Made by a program: the position numbers and the translations under genes
DNA from: Paucibacter sp. KCTC 42545
GTDB lineage: Bacteria > Pseudomonadota > Gammaproteobacteria > Burkholderiales > Burkholderiaceae_C
Direction: 5' to 3'
Length of the DNA: 64,000 bases
Assembly: GCF_001477625.1 (NCBI RefSeq)
Contig: NZ_CP013692.1
Coordinates: 4,526,001 to 4,590,000, forward strand
Notes under the pieces: generated by a model
Told to the model about the DNA's origin: nothing
Databases searched by the model: none
What the model saw: the letters and a program-made list of their open reading frames with translations, nothing else
Part shown: in pieces, positions 36,001-48,000 of the stretch
How the letters are laid out: each line of letters begins with the position of its first letter
Numbering within the stretch: the stretch's first letter is position 1

Positions 36001-39000
36001 TGCCGCCCAATGCTTGCACGGCCGAGCCGGTTTGGGTGTAGCCCTTGCCGGTTTGGATCAACACATCTCCCCCCAGGCTGGCCACGGTGCTGGCTGCAGC
36101 ACTGTCGCCCTGGTGGTCTCTCTCTTGGCTGAGCTTGCGGGTGCCCACGGTGAAGCCAATGCCGCCCGAGCTGAGCAGGCCGCTGGTGGTGGTGCTTTGG
36201 TCTTGTGAGGTGGTGAGGTTGTTGATGGCGGAAACGACACTCACATCCCGCCCGGCAATGAGCTGGGTGCCGGCATCGCTGATGACCTGGGAGCCACTGA
36301 GGCTCAGATCTCGCCCTGCGTTCAGGTGAACGGTGTTGCCGCTGATCGTGCTGGCGTTTTGCAGGGTTTCTTCAGACCTGCTGGCGGAGGTTTGTGTGCT
36401 GTGGCTCAGCAAACCGCTGGACTCTTGGCGGCTCGCCGTGCTGGTCTTGTTTTGCGTGGCCAGGGCGTTGACCAACAGATCGTTGGCAGCGCTGAGTTGC
36501 ACTGCGCCTAAGCTGCTGTTCAGGCTTGCGCCTTGCAGGGTGATGTCGCCTGTCTTGGCGATGACGGTGAGGTCTTTGCCGGCGGTGAGTGTGCCGCCAC
36601 TCAGGCTTTGCTGGCTGATGGCCGCTTGGGAGAAGCCGCTGCTGTGCACCCCTTGCATGTCTGAGCTTTGGGTGTTGAGTCCGGCGGCGATGTTGACGCT
36701 GGCGCCTTGCAGGCCCAGCGTGTTTCCGGCACTCACTTGGCTGGCTTTGAGATCCAGGGCAGCACCTGCAATCAGCGTGGCTTTGCCTTCTGCGCTGAGT
36801 TGGCTGCCGAACTGGGCCGTGCCGGCGGACTGGGCATAGCTGCCCGTGCCATTCAGGCCTCCCGCGTTGACTTGTTGCGGGCTGAGTTTGAGTGCCAAGC
36901 TGTCGCTGGTTTGCACGGCGCTCACGCTCAAGTTTCTTCCGGCCAGGCCTTGCAGGTCTGCGCTGGCTTGGACTTGGGCCCCGGCGGCCAGCAGGTCGCG
37001 CGCGGCTTGCAGGGTGACGTTCCCGCCTTGCACGGTGGCGATGCGGTCGATGCTGGTGTGGCCGATGGCGCCGGCTGCGAAGTCGCTGGCTGTGGTTTGG
37101 GTGGTGGTTTGCAAGATGATGTCGCGCCCCGCGCTGGCCATCAAAACGCCGTTGTTGCTGGCCTGCCGGCCGTCGCCCGTGGCGATGAGGCTGCCGCCCA
37201 TGTTGACCAGGTCTTGCCCAGCGGACAGCAGCAGGTCTTGCCCTCGGAGGCTGCCACCGGTGTTGCGCAAGTCTTTGGCGGCGCTCACGTTCAACGTGCC
37301 ACTGCTTTGCAGGGCGGCGTTGTCGTTGACGATGTCGCCGCTGCTCTTGAGGGTGATGCTGCTGGCCGCGATCAAGGCGCCACCGCTTTGCAAGTCGCCC
37401 GACTGGGGTCGACGCAGGTAAACCTGCGGCACCAGCACTTCTTGGCTGCTGCCGTCTGCCAAGGTGACGGTTTGAGTGGTCAGCCAGACGATGTCGGTGG
37501 TGAGCTGCGCCATCAACTCAGGCGACAGGCTCACGCCAGGGGTGAGCTGGTAGCGCTTGGCGAAGGCGACACCTGCTTGCATGAGCGCTTGATACTCGGT
37601 TTGCGTGTCGCTGTAGCCGCTCAGGAAGCGCTGGCCGGTGAGCGCAAGAATGGCGTCGGCCACTTGGCGTTGCTCGTAAAAACCGTCGCCCAAACGCTTC
37701 ATGCTGTGGCTGGGGTCAGCGGTCAGTTGCTGCAGCATGTAGTCGCTGGAGACAAAGGTCTTGTAGTTGGTGAAGCGCGGGTCAGTCTCTACCAAGGCTT
37801 TGCTGCCAGGAGCAGCGTCGATCTTAAAAACAGCGTTCTGCGGCAGCGCCAAGCTGGGCCGCGTCGTCAAGATGACGTCTCGCGCACGCTCTAAAGTACC
37901 GGGCAGGCGGAGCAGTTGAATGTCTTGAGGCTTGTTTGCGCCCACCGTGGTCGTACGACCGGGCGCAGAAGCATCCGATGCGCCAACAGTCGCTCGCTTA
38001 TCGCTATTGAGAGCTGCCAGGTTCGCCGAGACGGAGCTGGCCTGTTGCTCGGGCTGAGCGATGTTTGCCGGTGTGTTCGGCTGCGTTGGGCGAACGGGCT
38101 GGACCGGTGTTTTAGCGTGATCAGGGAACCCGGGCCGCACAGGCTGCACAGAAGGCTCGGGCCGATCTGCGAGTCCGGGTCGTGTGGGGTTCACCGTGCC
38201 ATCGGGCAACTCGGGGTGATCAGGCCTCACTGGGCGCACGGGGGCCACGGTTTGATCGGCCAAGCCGGGTTGATCTGGACTGTTGGGACCCACAGGGCGA
38301 ATGGCAGGAACAGTCAGATCGGGGCCTTGAGTGCCCTTGTCGAGTTTTGCCGTCGATGGCGCCCCCGGACCTTGCCCCGAAGCACTGCCACTGGCCGAGA
38401 GTTGAGCTTGCTGCAAGGACGCCGGACCGGCAGCCCCTGCAACACCCACTTGAGCGCTGGCGTTCAAGCCACTCACTTGGCTCTGATGCGTCGCAGCGCG
38501 TTGACTGGCCCCTTCAAGGACTGCGGCGGCTGCCGCCGCCGCGACCTGGGCCTGCGTGACACCGCGCACCTCGGTGTTGCCCCCATCGACAGCTTCGGTT
38601 CGCACTTGGGACTGAACCGCACCAGCGAGCTCTGCTCGGGAGTCATTGGCCTTGGCAAGGCCTTTTCCGACGACTTGGTTGACTGCAGCGCCACCCAGTT
38701 CCGTATAGGTGTAGCTCATCACGCTGGAAGTCGTGGTCGTACCCGGATCGCTGTAGGCGGTGACATCACTCGCCGACTTAATCCCTGAGTGCTTACCGCC
38801 ACCCCAGAAGTCGGTGTAAAGCGCTTGAGCCGTCCCGCTGCTGGCGACAGTCTTGGAGCCTTGCACGCCTTGATTGACGATACTTTCTACGTTGCCGGTG
38901 ATGGCTCCACCGGCCACCACGCGGCTGCTGCTGTTGAGCAGGCTGCCCCCATTGAGCACGATGTTGCCGCCGGCCAGGATTTGCCCCTGCACGCCCGGGT

Positions 39001-42000
39001 CTTGCACCACGGTTTCCGTGATGGTCTGCTGGGTGACTTTGCGTTCTACCCAATTGTGGTCATTGCGTCGAGCCAGATCTTCGTTGTACGCATAGATGGC
39101 CGAGCCCAACTGGTCGTAGCGCGCCTGAAACGCAGAGTGGTAGTTCTCCAGTGCCGTCCAGTAGGTGCCGCACGCACCGGTGGTGTCCTTGACGTTGCCG
39201 CCATCATTGTCGGACAAGGTGCATCCGTCCAGTTGCCGATCCGACGGCATGGCGGGAGTCACAAGATCAGTCGGGGCCGCAACTTTGAGGCGCGCCCAGA
39301 TTGGGTTGTTCGCGTCGTAGTTGTAGACCTTGGTGCATTCATTGTCCCGGTAGCACTCGTAGCCCCAGCTGTCCGTTGTGATGAAACGCCAACCGTTGGC
39401 CACCGCGTTGATGTCATCAATGAAGGGGTATTGCTTGCTGGGCAGGACCCAGCCGCTGATGCGATGGTTTTGACCGTTGTCACCCAAGGACAGCCGCATG
39501 GTCGAGGTGTCGCACCAGGTTTGGCCGCACAGATCCATGCCGTCACTGCTGCTGATGAAGGTCAGGTTGACGGCTTCTGTGTAGGTGCGAGTCCCGGTCT
39601 GCAAGCCCACGTTCAGGTTGCTCACCGCCGTGTTGTTGAAGTTGATATGGCCACCCGCTTCGATCCGACTGGCTGAGTTGCTCAGGGTCTGCGCGCCGCC
39701 GTCACCGAACGTCAAATTTCCGTCGGCATAAATCAAGGCGCCGCGATTGTTTTGAATGCTGGGCGCATGGAGTTGCATGTCGCCCCGCGACATGAGCGCG
39801 CCTGTGCCTTCGTTGGTCAAGCTCTGGGATGCGCGAATCAGCAGTCCCGTGCCATAAACCGCCCCCTTGTTGCTGAAGGTCGCGGCCGTGATGCGTGTAT
39901 CTCCCGTGGATGCATCAACAACGCCCGAATTGTTGAACTCGCCTGCCGTCAGCACGGTGTTGCGTCCGGCGCTGATTTCTCCGGTGTTGGTCAAACGCCC
40001 TGTTGTGGCGTCGAGGGTACTGAGCGTCAGGTCTTGTGCAGCATGCAGCGTGCCGCTATTGGTGATGTGGGTCGCGTTGAGCGTGAGGTTGCGAGAAGCG
40101 CTGACGTTGGAGGTGTTGTTGTAATCCCCGCTGATGTTCAGGGTCAGGTCACTGGCGCTGACCAGGCTTCCGGCCAAGCTCTGGCTTTGGGTGTTGATGG
40201 TCAGTGCCTGATTGGCAATCACCGTTCCACCCGCGTTGCTGAGCGTGGGCGCGTTGAGCGTCAAGGCGTTTTGAGCCTGCAAGAGGCCCGCATCGTTGAT
40301 GAGGTTTTGCGCGTTCGCCTGCAAGTCCAGATTGGCCGTGACCTTGCCGCCGGTGTTATCAAAACTTCGCAGCGCCTGGTCCTGACTTCCCAGATTCACG
40401 ATCTGGGCGGAGATCGTGCCAGCTTGGCCCTCACTGCCACTCAAGATGGCCGCTCTGCCGGCGCCTGCGGCGCCGCTGGTAACGGCCCCTGACGCCCGGT
40501 TGATCAAAGCATCTGCCGAGACACTCAGCGTGCCATCACTCGCAAGTTGTCCCCCTGTGTTGTTGATCGTGCCGGCGACCGTCAAGTCCAGGTTGCCGTG
40601 CGTGGCAATGCGGCCACCGGCCGAGTTGTCCAACTCATGGGCATTGATCTTCGCCGCGGCGGCTCCACTGGCCAGGATGGCGCCTTCATGGCTGTTGTCC
40701 AAGACCTGGCCCACATTGACCGCTAAAGCGCCACCGGCCCCAACGTAGCCGCCTTGGTTGTTGAAGGACTGGCTGACGTTGAGCGTCATGTCGCCTGCAG
40801 AGATCAGACCGCCGGAGGCGCTGCTTCCTCCGTTGTTTGATGTATTGGTCAACGTATTGTTCAAGGACTCAGCGATCAGCCTCATGCTGCCGCTGGACTG
40901 CAGCAAGCCGCCCGCGTTGTTCACCTGCTGGGCTTGGATGCTGAGCACGCCAGCGGCTGCACTGGCAGCCGTCCCGACCGCAGCAGTGAGCCCGCCCGCG
41001 TTGCTGAAATCCGTGCTCACGATATCAATCGTGCTGGCGCGCAGTACGCCCGCTTTGGCACTGGGAAGATGCTGTTGATTGCTCAAGGTGCCACTGCGAA
41101 TCGTCAAGACGTTTGCGGCCAGGATCTGCCCGCCGTCATTCAGCAAACTCTGACCTTGGGTGTCGATCAGCACCTGACCTTGACTGCTGCCGATTTGCCC
41201 CTGGGTGTTGTCCAGGGCTTGGCTGCTGACCCGCAGGTCGCCCACCGCGCCCACCTTGCCTGAGGCGGTGTTGAGCATGCCGGTCGCATTCAGCGTCAAT
41301 GCGCCCAAGCTGTTGATACTGCCGGACTGGTTGTTGCTGAGGCTGCCCAGATTGAGTTGGGCCGCCTGGGCACTCGCGATCTGACCGCGCTGATTGTTCA
41401 AATCTGCGCTCACGGTCAGGTTCAAACCTGCATAAGAACTGCCAATCTGACCGCCCGTGTTGTCCAGGTTTTGTGCGCTCACCTCCAGCGCTCCGTCAGC
41501 GATGACCCGTCCGCCCGCATTCTTGAACGCCGTCGCATGGAGTGTGGCCGCTTTGAGACTTTGCAAACTGCCCGCGACATTGCCCAACACACCATTGGTG
41601 AGGGTTGTGGCACTCACTTGCAATTGCTCGGCACTGGCGATGCTGCCGCCGCTGTTGTCCAACTCGCCGGCCTGGGCACTCAACGAGCCCCCAGCGACGA
41701 CTTTGCCGCCCTGGTTGTTCACGCTTCCCGAGCCAGTGTTCAAGCGAACATTGGCGCGACTGCTGATGCTGCCGCTACGGTTGTCCAGACTGCCTGACTC
41801 TAGGCTGAGCGCCTCCACGGCTTGAACCGTGCCGCCAGCATTCTGGAAAAGGCCCTCCGTCTTGATCTTGAGATCAGCCAAGCTGGCCAGGGCGCCGCCG
41901 CTGTTGTCGACGCTGGCAGCGGACAGGTCCAGCGCGCCTTGCGTCTGGAGCTTGCTGCCATCTTGGTTGCTGAGAGCTGCGCTCACATGAACCGTCGCAA

Positions 42001-45000
42001 TGCCTCCTGACTGCAGCAAGGCTTGACGCGTTTGGCTGAGGTTTTGCGCATCGATGTTCAGCCGACCCTGGGCCAGGATCTGGCCGCCCAGGTTTTGCAT
42101 TTCCTGCCCGGTGAAGCTGAGGCCTGCTCCACTCTGCACTCGACCCGAATTCAGCAACGTCGGACTGCTGATGAGCATCTCTTGCGCACTGGCGATGTCA
42201 CCCGCGTTGATCAGGCTGTGCTGAGCGTTGACCTTGAGTGCACCGCCGCTGACCAGTTGGCCACCCAGCGCGACGCTCAAATCTTGGCTGTTCAGCGTCA
42301 AGACGCTCGCATCGCCAGCGGTGTTCATGACGCCGGTGCCATTGCTGAGTTGTGCTGCAGTGACCGTCAAAGCCTCACCACCGAGGATACGGCCTTGGTC
42401 GTTGAAGAGGCTTTGCGAGCTCAGCGTCAAGGATGTTTTGGCTTGCAGCAGGCCTTGCGCGTTATTGACGCGTCCGGCAGCTGTGTCGCTGCTTTGCACG
42501 GTCAGTCCAGCGTTGCTGGCAATCACACCGCCCACATTGGTACGAAGACTGCCCAGCGTCAGATCAGCGTTTTGCGCGCTGTGGATGGTGCCGGCGTCAT
42601 TGCTCAGGTCTTGCGTGAGGTTCAGCGTCAACGCTGCACCGCTGCTGAGCAGGCCGCTCTTGTTTTGAAGACTTTGCGCGTTCAACAACAGCGATTGATT
42701 GGCCCCCAGTTGACCTTGGGTGTTGTCGATGGCCTCGGCATTCACGCTCAACGCACCTTGGCTGCTCAACTTGCCCTGGACATTATTCATGGAGGACGCG
42801 CTGATCTGCATCGCGCCCACGCTGACCCATTGGCCCAAGCTGTTGTCCACCGAGCCCGCACGTGCCTGCAACTCCCCACCCGCAACGATGCGGCCGGCAT
42901 GGTTCACCAGGGCGCCCGCCGCATGTGCGGCACCGTCCTGAACGTCCAGCTTGAGGTTTTGCTGCGCGCTGATCAGGCCCGTGTTTTGCAAGCCGCCGCC
43001 CAAGATGCTGAGGCTTTGATCGGCTGCCACAGTGCCACTGTTTTGGATTGGTCCGCTAGCGCTCAGGCTCAGCGCCGCATGGCTGGCGATACTGCCAGCG
43101 TTGTCCATGCGATCAGCAGTCACGCCGAGTTCACCCATTGCGGCAATGCTGCTGCCGACCTGGTTGTTCAAAGCGCCGCTCAGCGTGAGCGTGGCTTGGC
43201 CCGCACTGGCCAAGCTGGCGGTCTGTTGAGCTCTACTGTCTTGGGTGAACGAGGCTGCCTTGAGCACCAGATTGCCGCCAGCCCCGATGCTGCTGCCGCT
43301 GTTGGAGACCCCATCGCGAATATCTAAATGGGTGTCTGCGCCAGATTGCAGAACGGCGCCCGCGCTTTGGCTCAGACTGCCGGCGCTCACGCGGAACTGA
43401 TTTGCGGCGACGAGTTTGCCGCCCACATTGTTCAAAGCACCACTCACCTGCAGGGCCGCGTCGGCGCCACTTTGCAGCATGCCTTGGTTGTCGACGTGGT
43501 CTGCGGTGAGACTCAGTCCTCCAAGGGCAGCAACACTGCCTTTGTTTTGCAGCGAGTTGACCGTCAGGGTGAGCGTGGCCGATGAAGGTGAATCGGTGTT
43601 TTGAGCGTAGATCACGCCGCCTTGGCTACCCCCTTGGCTCCGCGCTTGACCGACGAGTTCTCCGTTATTCAAGGCTTTCGCACGAAGATTGACTGAACCG
43701 GCTGAGGCACTGATTTCTCCACCGGAATTGTCCACATCCCCCGCGGTGATCTGTGTCGACTTGGCACTCAGAACACGGCCGCCCACATTGCTCAAATCTG
43801 CGGACTGAACTGCCAAACTGCCCTGCGCCTGAATGATGCCGCCGTCATTGACCAGGCGCTGTCCGGCGCTGTTGATGCGCACATCAGCACGGCTGATCAA
43901 ACGGCCGCCTTGATTGTTGATCTGGCCGGTCAACTCCAAGGGGCCGCCGATGATTTGACCGCCGGCGAAGTCGCCGGGCTGCAGCACAGCTTGGCTGGTG
44001 TCGGTGCTGTTATTCAGGGTCTGGGTGTCGAGTTTCACCGCCCCTAGAGCGCTGATTTGCCCGCCAAGGTTCTGCAGGTCCGTGGCGATGGCGCGCAGGT
44101 CGGCTTGGCTGGCAATGACACCTCGGCGGTTGCTCAAGGTTTGGGCGCTCAGCTCGGCCGTGCCGGCAGCGGTCAGCACGCCGCGGTCATTGTTCAAACT
44201 GCTGTCAACACTCAGCATCGCGGTGCCTAGCGCCTGCACAGTGCCTTGCGCGTTCGTGAAGTCGCGCGCATGCAGTTTGAGCGCCTGATTGCTAGCAATG
44301 AGACCTTGGGTGTTGGTGACCTCCCCGCTGGCGGTCAAGGTCAAACCGGTCGTACCCAACAACTTGCCCTGGCTGTTGTTCAGTGAACTCAGGTTCAATT
44401 GCGCGCTGCTGGCGCTACTGCCGATTTGGCCGCCCGTGTTGTCGAGCGCCCCCGCTTGCAACTGCAGAGCGCCCGCAGAAACAATTTGACCGCCGATGTT
44501 CTGGTGCTTGGCGCTCAAGTCCGTTGCTTCTAGGGTCAGGCCAAGACCTGCACCGATCGCTCCGCTGTTGTTGAAGCTGCTGACCTTGAGTTCGGCTTGC
44601 CCCCCGGCCTGCACGGTGCCGCCCAGATTGCTGAGTTGACCGGCGTTGTTCAGGGTCAGGCTGCCAGCCGTGGCGATGGTGGCCCCCTCATTACTCAGGG
44701 TCTGCGTGCTCAGCTTCAACGGCCCCTGGGCCTGGATGGCGCTCGAGCCGGAATTGCTCAGCGATCCGGCAATGGTGGTGGTGAGCGCTGCACCGCTGGC
44801 CAGAACGGCGCCATGACTTTGGGTGAGACGGTCTGCGCTGACTTCGGCATCGCCCCCGCTGACGATGCGCCCCCCCACGCTATTCAGGGCTTGCGACACA
44901 GTCAGGTTCAAGGCACCGCCGCTTTGCAACAGGCCGCTGTGATCCAAGTGTTGCGCTTTGATCGTCGCTTTGGCGTCGCTGCTCAAGGTGCCGGCGTTGA

Positions 45001-48000
45001 GCACGTCACCGGAAGTGATCAGTTGCAAATCACCATGACTGCTGATCAAGCCCAAGACCTTGTTGTTGATGCCGTTGTTCAAGCCCGTCAGCGTCAAGCT
45101 TGCCGCGCCGCCACTGCTGCCAATTTGACCGCCGGAGTTATCGAGCGCACCGGCTTGCACAAGCAGTGCACCGGTCGAGACGATTTGACCGCCAATGTTT
45201 TGATTCTTGGCGCTGAGGTCCCTGGCTTCGAGGCTCAGGGTTTGAGCTGCGTTGATGACGCCACTGTTGCTGAAGCTTGCGACTTGGAGCTCGGCCTTGC
45301 CTCCCGCCTGGATACGGCCTGTCTGGTTAGGTCCGGCCAGATTGCTGAGCTGACCGACACTGCTGAGGAACAAGTGCCCTTCGGTGACGATGGCGCTGTC
45401 GTTACTCAAGGTTTGCGCGCTCACCGTCATAGGCCCTTTGGCCTGGATCGCACTCGCACCGGTGTTGCTCAGGGATCCTGCAACGCTTGCCGTGAGCGCA
45501 GCACCGCTGGCCAGGACCGCACCCCGGCTCTGGGCAAGACTGCCCGCTGTGAGTTCGGTGTCTCCAACACTGAGGATGCGCCCGCCCGTGCTGTTCACGG
45601 CGTTCGTCACGCTCAGGCTCAGTGAACTGCCGCTTTGCAAGACGCCGCTGTGATCCAAGGTTTGTGCTTTGACCGTGGTGTTGGCATCACTGCTCACGGT
45701 GCCCGCATTGAGCAGCTCACCTGTGCTGATCAGTTGCAAGTCGCCATGACTGCTGATGAGGCCCCGGATGCCCTTGTTCAGGCCATTTTTCAAGCCCGTC
45801 AGCGCCAAGTCGGCCGAACCGGCGCTGCTGCCAATTTGCCCGCCCGAGTTGTCGAGCGCCCCGGCTTGAAGCACAAGGGCACCGGTCGAGACGATTTGGC
45901 CACCGATGTTTTGATTCTTCGCGCTGATCTCAGTCGCTTGGAGGGTCAGGTTTTGCGCCGCACTGATCGAACCGCTGTTGCTGAAGCTGCCGACCTTGAG
46001 CTCCGCCTGTCCACCCGCCTGCACGCGTCCCCCCAAGTTGCTGAGTTGACCCGTGCTACTGAGGGTCAAGCGGCCTTCGGTGGCGATCGAGCCGTCGTTA
46101 CTCAAGCTTTGCGCGCTCACCGCCAGCGGCCCCTTGGCCTGGATGGCACTCAAGCCGGTGTTGCTCAATGAGCGCGCCACGCTTGCGCTGAGCGCGCCAC
46201 CGCTGGCAAGCACCGCACCCTGACTTTGATTCAAGGTGCCAGCGCTGAGTTCCGTGTCACCCACGCTGAGGATGCGCCCGCCGGTACTGTCCAAGGCTTG
46301 CGCCACATTCAGGCTCAGCGCACTGCCGCTTTGCACCACGCCGCTGAGATCCAAGGTTTGTGCCTTGACTGTGGCCTTCGCGTCGCTGCTCAACGTGCCC
46401 GCATTGATCAGCTCACCGGTGCTGATCAGTTGCAAGTCACCGTGACTGCTGATCAAGCCCTGGGTGACTTTGTTAGTGCTGCCGCTGTTGTTGCCGATAT
46501 TGATACCGTTATTCAAGCCAGTCAGTGTCAGGCTTGCCGTTCCAGAACTGCTGCCGATTTGACCGCCCGAGTTGTCGAGCGCTCCGCCTTGCAGCAGGAG
46601 CGTCCCGGTCGACACAATTTGGCCGCCGATGTTGAGATTCTTCGCACTGAGGTCTGTTGCCTCTAGGTTCAGGCTTTGACCCGCACTGATCGTGCCGCTG
46701 TTGTTGAAACTGCTGACTTTGATCGCGGCCTGCCCCCCTGCCTGCAAGCGGCCATTCAAGTTGCTGAGTTGCCCGGCGATCAGCGCCGTATTCCCCGCAC
46801 TGATGATGCTTCCGCCGGAGTTGTTCAGGGCTTGCGCGACGTCCAGGTTCAGCGCCGCCCCACTTTGCAACACACCGCTGTTTTGAAGAACGGAGGCCTT
46901 GACCACGGCCTTGGCATCACTATTCAGGGTGCCTGCATTGAGCAACTCACCGCTGCTCAGATTCAAGTCACCATGGCTGCTGATCAGGCCCGCGCTGCCG
47001 TTCTTGATGCCGCTGCTGACTCCGTTGTTCAGGCGGCTGAGCGTCAAGCTGGCCGCGCCGCCACTGCTGCCGATCTGACCGGCTGTATTGTCGAGAACAC
47101 CGGCTTGCAACTGAAGTGCGCCGGCCGAGACGATTTTGCCGCCGATGTTTTGATTCCTCGCGGCTGTGTCAGTTGCCTCCAGGGTCAACCTTTGTGCCGC
47201 GCTGATCGCGCCGCTGTTGTTGAAGCTGCCAACCGTCAGTTCCGCCTGGCCACGTGCTTGCACACTGCCGCTCAGGTTACTGAGTTGACCCGCACTGCTC
47301 AGGAACAAATTGCCCTCAGTAGCAATGGCACCGCCATCATTGCTTACGGTCTGCGCCGTCACTCGCAACGGCCCCTGGGCCTGGATGGCACTCGCGCCTG
47401 TGTTGCTCAAGGCTCCGGAGATATTGGTGGCGAGCGCCGCACCGCTGACCAAAGCGGCGCCGCGGCTTTGCGCAAAGCTGCCTGCACTGATGTCGCTATC
47501 ACCCGCACTGAGAATACGGCCGGCGCTGTTGCTCAAGGCTTGGGCCACATCCAGCTTCAGGGTGCTGCCGCTTTGCAACAGGCCGCTGTGATCCAAGGTT
47601 TGCGCTTTGATGACGGCCTTGGCATCGCTGTTCAGAGTGCCCTCATTGAGCAGAGCACCGTGGCTACTGATCTGCAACTCACCCTGGCTGCTGATCAAGC
47701 CTTTAGCGCCAGTGCTTTGATTCTTGGCGGCACTGTCCGTAGCTTCAAGGGTCAAGCTTTGACCCGAGGTGATCGCACCGCTGTTGTTGAAGCTGCCAAC
47801 CGTCAGTTGCGCGGGGCCTCGTGCCTGGACGCTGCCGCTCGAATTGCTGAGGTGCCCAGTACTGCTCAGGTTCAACGCCGCGTTGCTGACGATGGTGCCC
47901 CCGTCATTGCTGAGGGCTTGAGTCGTCACACTCAGGGGACCCTGAGACTGGATGACGCTTGCCTCCGTGTTGCTCAGTGCTCCGGCAACGTGGGTGGTGA

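Noticed and set aside
36333..36839. Similar hydrophobic plus-strand frames at three places (also near 26400 and 30980) resembling a repeated membrane protein
   Set aside because: They repeat because the CdiA segment on the other strand is repeated; the frames are antisense and one is fused artificially to the IS5 transposase frame.
42023..43327. Many long plus-strand frames opposite the giant effector, for example this 434-codon one
   Set aside because: They mirror the repetitive effector gene, show the same periodic residues in antisense, and have no recognisable domain. The minus-strand gene has a signal peptide, TPS domain and partner genes.
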